Assembly (NCBI GenBank): GCA_008711295.1
Contig: VUYV01000035.1
Span: forward strand, 4,916,742 to 4,980,741
Source: Anarhynchus alexandrinus
Taxonomy: Eukaryota; Chordata; Aves; Charadriiformes; Charadriidae
Reading direction: 5' to 3'
Length of the DNA stretch: 64,000 bases
The notes beneath the pieces were generated by a model that was not told the origin of the DNA, did no database searches, and saw only the letters and a list, made by a program, of their open reading frames with translations. How positions within the stretch are numbered: position 1 is the stretch's first letter; each line of letters opens with the position of its first letter. Below, one piece after another: positions 49,701 to 61,780 of this stretch. The position numbers were made by a program, and so were the translations under genes.

Positions 49701-52493
49701 AGAAGAGGCAGTACCCTGAGACAGGCTGTAACTTAGGACTCTCGAATGCTTTACTTCGAGACTTCACACTACTTGTTTCCTTTCCTTACCACACATGCAC
49801 AGGCTGATTCACTCTAGACCTGATTCTTTAACACCCTTTCACTCAAGCTGAGCTGCACTTACTCATATTAGCAGCCCCATTTAGCATTTAGATGCTAAAT
49901 GATCACTTCTCATAAAGATTGCAGGCTTGGCTTGCTATAATTACACTTCACAGTGATGCATGAGAGCTTGAGACACACACACGACATCGAGCCTATTACA
50001 ACCTTGGGCCCTTTTATACTGACAGCTCTCTTTCCGAGACATGCAAGTGAGATTTAAACACACGACAAATGTAAGGCTCCATCAGGCAGAGTCTGCAGGG
50101 GAGGGAGGGACAGAGGCAGGAAAGTTTCCTTCTGGGTCTCCACAAAGTAGCCCGGTAAACTCAGCTTTGGACACAAAAAACTGAAATACCTGGGAATACA
50201 GTTCCTTTTCTTGCTTATAATTCTCCATAGCACAGTACTTATTTCTCAATACACTACCGTCCTTTTTCTTCCCCTCTAAGTAAGTTTTGCACTATAGCTT
50301 TTCCTCTATATGCTGCTTCATATTTACCGTAATCTTATTTCCACACCAAACAGTGTATCTCATCAGTTATTCTGATCCTAGCAAGCATCCTTCGCTTAGT
50401 CCTGCATCTTGCACACTCTAATTTATTTAACAGCAACTCTTTAATACACACCCTTCACCTTGCAGTTTTCTTGCACTCATTAGCTCTTTAGTCAGCTCGG
50501 ATGTTGCATACTTAGCCAGGAACTCAGTCATTAAAGCTCTGCAACTTAAAATAGTAACCTAAAGTCTTGGATATATAGAAATGGTATCTACTCTGGGAAA
50601 AGGGACCTTTAAGAAGAGCAGCTTAACACCTGGGTTTGCCCCTGTGAAAGAGCATATAAGGGAGGTGCCTGGGATGCTCAGGTGGTAAATTGTGGGCTGA
50701 AGGGCAGCAGAGCTTGGAGGAGATGCAGGTAAGGGTGAGTTTCTTGTACCTGGCACCAAATGAAGAAAGTACAGGACTCCAGGGCTTGTTAGAGCTGAGC
50801 TCTATCACAGAGCGGACATTATAGGAAATTAGTGAGCAGGGCAATCATGGAGAGGTGGTTTCTTGTGAAATATATTCAATCTTGGGGCATGAGGGAGTTT
50901 CTGGAATAGTAAAGAGAGTAAGGTTGCTGCTTTGTGGGAGCCAGATCTGAAGGGAGCTGTGGGCGCGTATGTGTGCAGCGGGGAGAGAGCCAAGGCTTGG
51001 AGCTGAGATCCAGATCCTTCTCTTTGCCTTTGCGGGCTCAGAAAGGGAAAACTCTCAAAGCCAACAGCTGAAGGGAGAGGTTATATGAAAGCGAAGGATA
51101 AGGAGCAGTACAGGGACACTATAAAAATGCTTTCAAGGGATCTTTAGCATTCACCAGAATAATCCAGGTAGAACAGATGGCAGAACAGTTTAGTATGCTG
51201 CCTGAAGGACAACTCCTCCAGCAAAACATCCTCACCCCCAGAGCTGCTTGCTGCTGGCAGAGAGGGGAAGATGCCTAGATCCTACAGTAACCACGAGGAC
51301 ACTCTGCAGTCACAAAACTGACCAAAAGAAAAAACCTGAGAAGAAACTCCTCCCTGAGAGGAGAAATGAGATGCTGCAGATAGGTTTTTGTGAAGTTCCA
51401 ATCTCAGACTCTTAATGAGGATGTGATTAATGCATGCATTTGTACACATAAAGGACCAAATTCTTGAGATGTTTAAGAATTTACAGCTCTGAGGGGAGCA
51501 GTATCCTGGATTTCAGGCAGCCAACAACTGCACAAATATTATTAGGCAGACTGAGTACTGTAGCAAAGTCTGATCAGCAAGGTGCTGGATGTGAAGTCCC
51601 ACAGTGCGTGGGACACAGCTCTGTGCTGCAGGCTGAGCATCCTTGGGTCTGTCCCTTGGCTTCTTGGCACTTTTGTGTCCCTCCCAACTGCACAGCCTTC
51701 CTCTGGGACAAAATGCAGATCAGTTGCTCAACCCCTCTGCAGCTGTGGCTATATGAATAGATGGCAACTTGTGCCCCCAAAAGCCCTAAGTAAGCCTGAA
51801 ACTGGAGAAAAGAGGTCCCTGTGCTCCCTGCTTCACAGCTGAGGCCCAGGAAAAGTAAGTGGTTTGCCCAGAGCCCTTGTCAAATCTTCTCTCAACTCTT
51901 GCAGTCTAGCCTTTTTTTAAACCAAGAAAACTGTTGTTTTCTCTCCGGAGACTTTTGAAACTTTCCACTCTTTCCAAACAGTATAAATTAAAAAAAAAAA
52001 ACCAACAAAATAATCTAAAGCATTAGTCTGCAACTCCATAATTCACAAAAATAATATTTTTCAGATCAGGTCCATTAAAAATATTTCATCTTATACTGTA
52101 AAAGGTTGCCCTTTTCATTGGCATAAAAAAAAAATCGGGTGCATGGAGAGTTATTTCAAACTGAAAAACAAACATTTAATTTAAGAAATGCCAGTGTGTC
52201 AGCTGCTTGATCCATTTTTTATTAGAAACATTTGTTGAAACTGACTTTTTTTCCTCCTGAAGAACTCAGATTTTGAGAAACTGTCATTTTCTTGTCAACA
52301 AAAATGGCATCGGAAACTCTCCCATTTATTCTCATGGATATAATATTCTCTCAGGTGCTTCTTTAAGAAGGCAATATAGAGAAATATAATATAGGAACAA
52401 TATTCCTGCCAGTATATGCATATGACCAAAAGTATCTGACCTCTGTGCTGTGAGGCAGAAAAGGGCTTTTCTTTCACAGGCCTCTGATTATTC
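46768..52493 (-). other. 5' UTR edge and upstream sequence of SV2B, no further exon resolved
   Basis: The bases just 5' of the ATG contain an in-frame TAG at -18, and several AG dinucleotides could be the acceptor for a non-coding upstream exon. None has a convincing polypyrimidine tract. Beyond that, apart from the MIR-like fragment at 51826-51880, I see no exon, promoter or gene. SV2 genes usually have a distant non-coding first exon. Confidence 0.6.
51826..51880 (-). repeat. MIR-like SINE fragment
   Basis: cacagctgaggcccaggaaa then agtaagtggtttgcccagag matches the reverse complement of the MIR core (acagatgaggaaactgaggc..agtgacttgcccaag) in order. Short. Confidence 0.45.
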
Positions 52494-52514
52494 TTTTTTT
52501 TTTTTTTTTTTTTT
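52494..52514. repeat. Poly-T run of 21
   Basis: A simple T21 homopolymer. No retroposon body could be recognised on either side, so its origin is unknown. Confidence 0.9.
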
Positions 52515-54716
52515 CTAACATTAACATTGCTGCTGCAGCCACATGATTCAACATCCAGAAGAGAGCTGAGCAGCATCATCATTTTCCTGGACAGATGGCA
52601 AGGCTGGGTTCTTGGCAAGGATCCTGCAGAGGGAAAAGCGGCAAGATCTGGAGAGAATATATATGTGAGTGAAGTTAGAATAAGGAAATGAGGGGGTTTC
52701 TAATGCAGAGAGGTGGACACCAAGTGAAATCAGAAGTCAAGGAGCAGGGATGAAGATTAATGGTCCAAATTGTGCTCAGAATAAAGGCTGAAATGGCCAG
52801 TGAAGGATGGAAGCCCTGACATATTATTCCACAAACTGGAGAAAAAAAAAAAAAACAGACACCTACTGCTTAGTAACAGCAGCAGCTCTCGCCATCATAT
52901 CTGAGGATTATAAACCCATCTCAGGGCATCTCTGTTAGAGCTCAGCCTTAATCCTCACTAATTCTTGCTTGACTTTTTGCAACTCTATTTCACTGCCAAA
53001 ATAAAAAACAGACAGGGAGAACCAGTTTCAGAGAATAGGACTCTGAAACACTTTTGGAAGAGGTGGGCTGTGGGGGACGTCGCTCAGTCCAAAAAAAAAT
53101 ATTGAGTTCTATTTAAGGGTGTGGTTGTATCAAAATAGGTCGTACCTCTTGCAGGTTTTCAGCAGTCATTTCCCTTACTTTGCCTTTCCATCAGACATCC
53201 TAATCACATGCTGCTGATGAGAAATGAGTCCCTGGGGAATTTTTAGAAGAGTGTTCTCAGATCTGAACACCAGCCAGTGAATCAGTGTGATTTAACCAGC
53301 TGAAGACCTGGTCTCTTTTTTGGAAATACAGGTCAGCCCTTGGGATGCAAGTTTATATGGGATTGTAGACAAGTAAGGGAGCACTATATGCACCACTAGG
53401 AATTAAATTCTTTCTGATTCCTCCCATTCTCTCTCCATTCTCACAAGACGGGAAATAAAATTTGTCCTTGCAACATCAAGCATTCTTGAGAGAGGACCAT
53501 CTCACAGTCCCAGGTTGAAAATCCCTTGCATCTGGAGGAATGTCAGCTCCAGATGTAATTTCTTAGGTCTCTTTTCCACACTTGTTCAGAAAAATCAAGG
53601 CATGTATATGAGTTTTCTTAATCAGTGATACAGTACCTGGTAGCAAAAAGGAGCTACTCTGCCACCAAAGACACCGTGATCATATTGTGTGGGCATGGTT
53701 TCAGGTGCAAAGTTATGTGCTAATGGCTACAACAATCAACTATGGCTGCACATATTTACAGGAGGCTAACTGGGTCTGGACAACATGAGATTTAAAAATG
53801 AAAGTCTGTAGCAGGGCCTACCTTAAAAAGAGTGTGCTTTGAACTCTGGATAAAGAGGTACCTTTTGTTGTGGCTTCAGAGGAGAGCCCTGCATTATGTG
53901 AAAACTAAGGATAAAAACAAGTTTCTCCTGAGACTTCTTTTTATTATTAAGAAGTTATTTGATAGATATGTAACACAGGTTCAAAAACTCTCCATGGAGC
54001 TTATTAAGCAAGCTGTCTGTGCCACAGATTCTGTGTTAGTGGCTGTGAGTGAAAAGAAGAGCAAGATATTTGAAAGTCATTGACTTGAGATCATCTGTTT
54101 TCAAAGAACTGGCTTTCAGCAGTACAGATGGCACCTAATGATTGCTCCCCTGCAGCACAGGTAGGACACATAGGGTAAAAGTCCTCTGTTCTGTGTAAAA
54201 AAAAAAAAAATCATTGATTTGCTTGAAGATACTGTTGGAGTCTCTGGGACAGGACTCATTTATTCACTTTGCCCATGCTGTAGATTGGAAGAAAATCGGT
54301 GCTGATGGAGCCCTGGTATATTCAGACATGCAGGGAAAACAGAGCTGAAGCAATTTACTGTGCTACCAACAGATCAGATTAATTATTTAACAGAGAAAGC
54401 ATTTTAGTTCAAAATTCTCTGCTACAGAGTCTATTGAACTTAAGTCGTCTTACAGTTTCTGGATAATCTCTATTGATCTGTGGTGGGTTTTATGCATTTG
54501 TGTGTAGGTGCACACTGTGTATTTTGTTCCACCATGGTAAAATACCTACTGTGTAAGTGGTCCTGGACTCTGGCATCACTTTGCTACAGCAACAATTATT
54601 TTCTGTGAAGAGAAGCTATAATGTTTGAAGATGAAGCATTTACAATATCTCATTAATTTGGGGGCAGAGCTGGACATGGCACGAACACGAATAGTTCATT
54701 TGTGTTTGATTGAACT
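52515..54716. other. Upstream or intronic DNA, no gene recognised
   Basis: Contains short A-runs and an 83-codon Lys/Leu-rich open frame at 53832-54083 with no known motif. Nothing is supported. Confidence 0.65.
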
Positions 54717-55545
54717 ATCATAGAATGGTTTAGGTTGGAAGGGACCTTGAAGATCATCTAGTTCCACCCCCCTGCCATGGGCAGGGACACCTCCCACTAG
54801 ACCAGGTTGCCCAAGGCCACGTCCAACCTGGCCTTGAACACCTCCAGGGATGGGGCATCCACAACTTCCCTGGGCAACCTGTTCCAGTGTCTCACCACCC
54901 TCAGAGAGAAAAATTTCTTACTGATATCTATTCTAAATCTCCCCTCTTCCAGTTTGGAGCCATTTCCCCTCATCCTATCACTACATGCCCTTGTAAAAAG
55001 TCCATCTCCATCTTTCTTGTAGGTGCCCTTGAGACACTGGAAGGCAGCAATAAGGTCTCCCCAAAACTCTCTTTTCTCCAGGCTGAACAACCCCAACTCT
55101 CTCAGCCTGTCCTCGTAGGAGAGGTGCTCCAGCCCTCTGTTCATGTTTATGGCCCTCCTCTGGACCCACTCCAACAGGTCCATGTCCTTCTTGTGCTGAG
55201 GACTCCAGAGCTGGATGCAGTACTCCAGGTGGGGTCTCACCAGAGCAGAGTAGAGGGGCAGAATCATGTCCCTCAACCTGTTGGCCATACTTCTTTTGAT
55301 GCAGCCCAGGATACGATCCACATCACCAGCTAAGATGTTGAACAGCACTGGTCCCACTACTGACCACCCAGGAACACCACTCGTCACTGGTTTTGACTTG
55401 GATGTTGAGCTGTTGACCACAACTCTGAGTACAACCACCCAGCCAGTTCCTTATCCACTGAGTGGTGCATCTATCAAATCCATGTCTCTCCAATGTAGAG
55501 ACCAGGATGTTGCGTGGGACAGTGTCAAACGTTTTGCATATCTAT
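54717..55545 (-). mobile_element. CR1 LINE, 5'-truncated, with internal deletion
   Basis: Avian CR1 non-LTR retrotransposon on the minus strand. The 3' end lies at about 54717 (atcatagaatggtttaggtt on the plus strand). A 213-codon open frame (54797-55438) preserves the C-terminal part of the ORF2 reverse-transcriptase protein, including [40 protein letters not shown] and VVRHWNRLPREVVDAPSLEV. Upstream it keeps VTSGVPGWSVVGPVLFNI, but the palm segment with the catalytic FADD-type motif is missing. Sequence jumps from the FNI region to RILGCIKRS at about 55314-55320, a deletion of roughly 90 codons by comparison with intact CR1. No endonuclease domain is present. The copy cannot move on its own. 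Confidence 0.93.
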
Positions 55546-58500
55546 CTGCATATCACTCTGCATAACTATCCTGATGTTAAGTAAGAATTTGGCTGTACTG
55601 CTCTAATGCCATTACACTTTTTCATACCATCCAGAGCGCACTGGGGGGATTTCTAGTTTCCAGCACATCGGGCACTAAAATGCCATTGCCTTATGTGGTG
55701 GTGACTTTCACAGCAAAGTTGCTGTGGGCTGAACTTAACTTGTAATCCACCATGTTATGTTATGAACTAAGGGACAGAAAGTCCCCCAGATTGTTAAAGG
55801 GAGATTATATCTTAAAGCCTGATATTCTGTTGGTGCAGATGCTTTAAAGGTCATATCTAAGACAGTATGTGCTGCAGCAAGCTGGCACAGTGAATGTGTA
55901 GCAGATGAAACAAGGAACAAGCATCAGTCAAGCAGAATAAACAGCTTTTCTGAAGTTAAGGACACAGACTAGCAAGTTGGGTGTTCGTGAGATATAGAGA
56001 GGAATGTTTAACAGTAGGAGTTGGAAAGCAATGGCTTAGCAGCACACAGCTATATAAGGAGGGACAGACTACATACACATTAGGATTCCAGAGAAAGGCC
56101 ATAAAAGGTCAATTTGACAAGCTGAATATGGATAATGAGTTGAGACAGATGGTAGAAGAGTATGGTAGCTAATAAATAATGAACAGACTTTCTTCAAGCA
56201 GCAAAAGCAGGGAGAAATCACAGCCGAGAGCTTAGTCAGAAGGGAGGTGGTGAAGGGGAAAAGAATAAAACCATGGAGGATGGGGGAGAATCACAGCAGG
56301 AGGACTGGTGGGAAAAGAGTGTCTGGTTTCAAGTGCCAGAGTTTTGTGGAGATGATAATTTACCCAAAGACAACTTAGAAATGCATATGTCTGAACTGGA
56401 ATTTGGCCATCTTATTGAGATTAACAATATTTTAGCTGAGAAAATACTCATGGTTTCTAAACCTTTCCTAGATTATCTATTCGCTCCTCTCTTCCTCTCC
56501 CATTGTTGTAGTACCTAAGCAGCCTGCAGTGCTCACAGATCCCATGCAAGTCAGGGAAAAGTTCTTAGGTTTGTTTTGCACATCATGACCCAAGGCAGAG
56601 AGAGACTAAACCTTCATCTGAGCATTGAAACAGAAATTCTGTGCACTGTGTCCAAACTCTTGGGGCCCCTGTAAATCAGCAAGCTAAGGCTGCCTCCCAA
56701 ACTTCACACCAGCTATCTTTGACATGATGACCAAGATCAAGGTGAACATTGCTGCCCCACAAATCTTTTCCTAATGTGGAGCTGAGGCACAAGCCTTGAC
56801 CTGGACAGCAAGGAATACTCCGAGATGTCCCAATGTAGATGTAATCAAGAAGCTTTCCCAAGATCACCTGGGGAAGCTATATCAGTGCCAAACATCCAGC
56901 CCGTGTTTCTGTTATCTCCTCATCTTTTAAAATATGATAGAGAGCTAGAGTCTTTGAGACTTTACTGATTATTAATAAACCAACCTCTCTATCAGCCTTG
57001 CACCTGGCAGCATAAACCAATACATAATTTAGTGTTGATTCAGAAACAATGGTGCCCTAGTGCCCTCTAATGAGTTTGAGCATTTCTACGTGTGTTTGCC
57101 CTTGGACAGCTTATTAGGTCTAACCTTACTGGGCTTGGAGGCCCCAACAAGCTCCTAGAGATGAGTGCAAGCAATAACCTTGGAAATAAACTGCCTGCAA
57201 TTCAGCAAATTCTGCCTGTCAGACAGCAAACACGCCTGATTAACTATGAACTGCTTAGCTTATTGGCAAAGATGTGCCTCTAGCTACAAAGGGGACTTTT
57301 ATTTCATCACACTTGCAATCTGTGTTATTAAATAACGAGCCACTTAATTAACTAATTCATTAATACATGGCTGTGATGAATAGATTTGCTTCAGTGACAG
57401 AGTCATGAAAGCAGGCACAATCCTGAGTGATTTCTAAATGCTGCTTGCTTTCAGAAGGGAATTTATTTGGGCAAGTGTCTTTATTAAATACCTCATTCTT
57501 TCTCCTGCCTCTAGCTAACAGAGCAGCGTCAAGATCTGCTGTGTCTGTTCCCCCCCCAGTACTCCCTGCTCTTGTCCTTCCCTCTTTTCTGCCTTGCCAA
57601 AGCCTGAAGCTCCCCCTCTCCTTTGGCTCCACGCAGTCAAGGTGTCTTCAGTGTTTTGTACCACAAAACCCACTCTCTGCCCAGAGTTACCACGCTGCTG
57701 TGGCCAGGGTGCAATGTCTCATTGTTTACTGTCTCAAATGGGAAACGAGTGTGGTGTTTCAGATGCTGAAAAGCACCGTCAGTTATTCTCTGGGATCCCC
57801 TTCCCATTGCTGGGGGGCCAACAAACCTCCCCACAAACTGGAGGCAGAAGGACAAATCATTTAATGCACCTCACAGCAGCCCTTGCAAGGTGGTTGTCTC
57901 CAGTTTTCTACCATGGTAAGGGAGCGTGTTATGAAAGGGCTCTAGTGGAGACATTTCCACAGGCTGAGAGATCTCCCTGCAGGGAACTGCTCCTGCTGCC
58001 GGGAACAGCTCTTTCCCAGCCCAGGATGCTCAGGCATCAGTCTCTAGAGACAGTTGTTTGCCAGCTCCACTGAAGTGTACCAAGGCACCGGCCACGCCGG
58101 AATTCAGGCTCATTCCAAGAAATCCCCCGTGCTGCAGCCTGTCGCAGTCACAGCCGACCTTATGCTTCCATCATGCTCTTTAATAGGTTTCTTACTTACG
58201 TTTCCCTTCGGGGCTGCTCAGTGACCACGTTTGAGGAGCATGGTTATCACAGTGCTAAGACTGAGACCAAACAAGAGGGGTGGTTCTCAAACTACATTCA
58301 GCCTCTTTCTTTTTTTTGTGGAAGCCCTCCGATGCAATTGTTTTGTGGCCACAAGAGCTTTCAAAATTGCAAATTCACTGTTCATTATGCACCTTGCCTG
58401 TGGAGAAATACAAGCACAAGCAGCAGCAGATTTAAAGAGATGTTCACTCTGAGACTCCTTTCAAGGTTATTTAGCAGGGAAAATACTGGAGCAATTGCTT

Positions 58501-59528
58501 TTGCTCCATCCATTTTCACAGCATTTTGATTAGTTTGACCATTTTTTGGATATGAAACACTACTGAGGAGACCTGAACTTTGTAGCATCCAGGATCATTC
58601 AACAGATTCCATTATCTGCTTATCAAATTCACTATGTGCATCACATATATCACTGCAGCACAAAAAAAAATACCAAAAAAGTTATGTTTTCTTCTGTAAG
58701 AAGGCAATTTGCAAAGCCTGTCTTAGCTGGGAGACTGCACCTTGAATATCTCAGATTCCCAGGTCTTTGAAGAACCTGCTTTTGAAGCAAGCATCTTGCA
58801 GAAAATCACAAAAATGGATATTATTTTTTTTTCACTGACTAGATGCACAAACTAAAATTGCCATAGGGCCTGGAATATGTTGGCACTGACTTAACAGCAA
58901 CATAAGACCTCACATATAGCAACACTAAATTTATCCTCATGTTTTATGCCCATATGGAGACTTTCAACTCCAAAGAGCCCCTGGCAGTTTTTTTGTGCAC
59001 TATACAGCAGAAGAGGAGTATGGCTAATTTGAGCACATGTAGTGGGCCTCCTAACATTATGGAAAGGTGGATTGCTTGGCAGTGGTTTTTCCCAAGCATC
59101 CCATGTTCCTTTCTTGTTCCTGCAGGAGTCTTTAGGATAACTCTTTGCAAGAGCAGCTCATTTACATAGAGCCTTAAGCTTGGGCAGTATCCTGACAGCC
59201 CGAAGTCATTCTCACATTCTCAGATCCCAAAGTGGTTCTCAGCTGTGCCATGAGTCATCTACTGCCTCACAGTCTTCTGAAATGGTGTTCATGCCCCTGT
59301 TGAACAGGTGAGGAACAGGAGGACAGGAGGAAACCACTGAAACAAGGAGCAGATGCTGCAGGAGCCGAAGAAAGAGGGAAAGTAACAGCAGAGAATGAGA
59401 TATAGCAAAGGAGGAATGACAAGGCAGAGGGTGGGAGGGTGAAGGTCAGAAAGGAAGGGAGAGGAGAAGGCATAACAGCAGCTGGAGTACCCAGTCTTGG
59501 AAACTAATGTTGCCTTGAGCCAGTAAAA
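55546..59528. other. Upstream or intronic DNA, no gene recognised
   Basis: Two small open frames near 55981-56172 and 56273-56518 and a 159-codon frame at 57594-58073 show no conserved motif. A stretch at 56640-57000 ends in ttattaataaaccaacctct, which could be decayed LTR-type sequence, but I could not confirm this. Confidence 0.6.
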
Positions 59529-59551
59529 GGGGGGGGGGGGGGAAAAAAAAA

Positions 59552-59619
59552 NNNNNNNNNNNNNNNNNNNNNNNNNNNNNNNNNNNNNNNNNNNNNNNNN
59601 NNNNNNNNNNNNNNNNNNN
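59552..59619. other. Assembly gap, 68 N
   Basis: 68 unknown bases. The left edge is G14 A9 (59529-59551) and the right edge is G14 then aaataaaagc (59620 on). The matching G14 on both sides suggests two reads of one homopolymer that failed to join, so real missing sequence may be small or nil. Confidence 0.95.
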
Positions 59620-59639
59620 GGGGGGGGGGGGGGAAATAA

Positions 59640-61614
59640 AAGCAATTAGTCATACCACTTCATAGCGGTGAGAAGGCCGAACATTTGCCTCAAATTTTTG
59701 CCAAACAGCCTAATAAATTCCTGTGTTCAGGTTGGACATTAATGATGAAAAAGCTTCATCTCTCAAAATTAATAGCTACAATACATCATCAGGCTGTAGC
59801 ACCATAGCTCATGTGTACGCAGAGAGAAAATCCTCAAAATCACCTGTCGAGGCAGAAGAAGGATTTAGCTATAATTTATTGCTTAGTGTGACTCATGCTT
59901 GTGGGTAGGGGCGCGACAGTACAGATGGGAGTTAAAGTCAAATTGCCGTCAGTGTAATTTATGCCAGGAGAGTTGAATTCAGGCTACTGCTGCTTATGTT
60001 TTACCTGTAATTCTTCTGTAAAATATGAAAAGGGTAAGAAAACAGTTTGAAAAATACATGCCTGCGCAGCCATTTGTCAGGACTCAGGCAGGTTTGGTTA
60101 GAGGAAAGATGGTTTAATGTCTTTGGCAGCACCAAGATCTTCATACGGTTTTCTGTAATGCCACAAATGGCTCGATTAACCTTAGACAAGACATTTAGTT
60201 ACTCTTAGGCTTAGTTCCTTGTCTGCAAAATAGTTGTAATAACTTACTTTCTCTACCTGTCAGAGATTGTGTAGGGAAAATACATGCATAACTGAAAAGT
60301 AAATCTTGTAACCACTGATGGCTCAAAAATTCAACTTTCTGGACTTCAGATTCTCCTTGCCAAAACCATTGTGATCTTGAAATTATCCCCACAAGGACAG
60401 AGCCTCCTGTGAATGACCTCCAATGTGCTATTTCTAAACAGAATCCATAATACTCCCAGACTGTCCTTCAGTTCCTCTTATTTCAGTTCTACCCAAAGAA
60501 GACATGCTAAAGACACTAATATTCATCTGACTCCCTAAAAATGGAAAGGAAATGGAAAGACGTCCTGAAACTCTGGAGTCCCCATGCAAAGGACCTGCTC
60601 TGGCAGCTGGGGAGGGCAGGGATTCCATGACCTGGCAACTGGTCCTCATCATCCCTGGGCTAAGCATGCTCCTTCCTGCAGACAGTGGAATGAGGGGAAT
60701 CCCTCTGCCCTCTCCCAAAGCCCAGTGTCTTTGGCCACCTCAAGCCTGCCAAGGGGCTATAGAGCAGAAATTCCAGCTGCAGTCTCCCTGAAAGTGACAT
60801 TAATACAGAAATATGGCTTTTAGCAAGATTTAAGCATTGAGGAACTCAGCATCTTCCTCCCCGCCAGGAGTCAGGGACATAGTGTATCCCAGTGCTGCTG
60901 TCACCATGTGCCCTGGTGCATGTCACCAACAGACAGGACTCAAGACTGTGCCTCTCCTGTGGCTGTCTGCTCCCACTCGGTTGGCTGGCCTCCACTTCTC
61001 TTTAGCTTGCTTGCAAAAATGTTATTTGGCACCGGGACACCCTCTCCCCTTCATGCCTCTCTAAACCTCAGCTGGAGCACAGCTCTTCTTGTCAGCAGGC
61101 ATATTGCTGTGGGCAGCTGCACTTGGCCCCTTCTGAGGATTTTGTCTGTCAGCACGTTATTATCCAGCTTCCAGGCCATGTCTTGATGCACTGAGATCAA
61201 ACCTCGCCAGGCTCCTCAGCGCCGTTTTGACTGCCCATCCTTTAGACCGTCATTTTGACAGTCTTGAGATTTAGAAGAGCTGGCCATGCTCTGTGCGCTG
61301 CAGAGCCAGGCACAACAGGCCTTAAAGAGCATGGAAAGCTACTCTTGAAAGCATGCTGAGGACTGCTTGCCAGAATTCGGGCTTTGGGTACATCTGTTGC
61401 CAACCCTCCCCGCAGCAGTGTCCCTCCGCCTGGCTTCTGATGAGCAGATGAGTGGGATCAGAGAGCATGGGCTTTCCTCTAGCTCCTGCTTTCCCCACTA
61501 CTCATAGGGGAACTCCTGAATTTGGCAGAGTCTGCAGCCCAGTGCAGCCTGAAATGTGTTGATCACACCTACTCCTACTGTTGATACTATTCATCCCCAC
61601 CTAGCTCAGAGATC
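59640..61614. other. Upstream or intronic DNA, no gene recognised
   Basis: Apart from the MIR-like fragment at 60178-60310, no recognisable content. Open frames near 60434-61186 overlap on both strands without any conserved motif. Confidence 0.6.
60178..60310 (+). repeat. MIR-like SINE fragment
   Basis: The order ccttagacaagacatttagt, ccttgtctgcaaaatagttg, taataacttactttctctac, ctgtcagagattgtgtaggg, catgcataac follows MIR (ccttgggcaagtcacttaac..atctgtaaaatggggataat..). It is the best-preserved MIR-like copy in the window. Confidence 0.55.
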
Positions 61615-61780
61615 ACGTCCTGCACCCCTGCGCAGAGCTCTGTTTTCGTTCCTGCCTTCAACCCCAAGTCAGTTGGCAACGCTTCTGCAAGACGCCTTCT
61701 CGGGACTGGGTGAAGCCACCCGCTGGCAAATGGCACGGGCGGCCGGGTGGCTGCCGGATCAGCACACACCCGAGCCCTGT
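61615..61780. other. CpG-dense patch upstream of SV2B
   Basis: About 13 CpGs in 165 bases with local GC-rich sequence (gggcggccgggtggctgccg). It is the most CpG-rich stretch on the upstream side of SV2B in this window and therefore a weak candidate for a promoter or first-exon region, but no initiator, TATA box or splice donor could be tied to it. Confidence 0.35.

Noticed and set aside
54797..55438. 213-codon frame as a host gene or active reverse transcriptase
   Set aside because: It is the C-terminal part of CR1 ORF2 with the catalytic palm segment deleted and no endonuclease domain.
56640..57000. Decayed LTR (ERV-like) ending in ttattaataaaccaac
   Set aside because: No terminal TG...CA pair, primer-binding site or matching second LTR could be found.
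57594..58073. 159-codon plus-strand open frame
   Set aside because: It overlaps another 145-codon frame, has no recognisable motif and ordinary intergenic composition; no splice partners.
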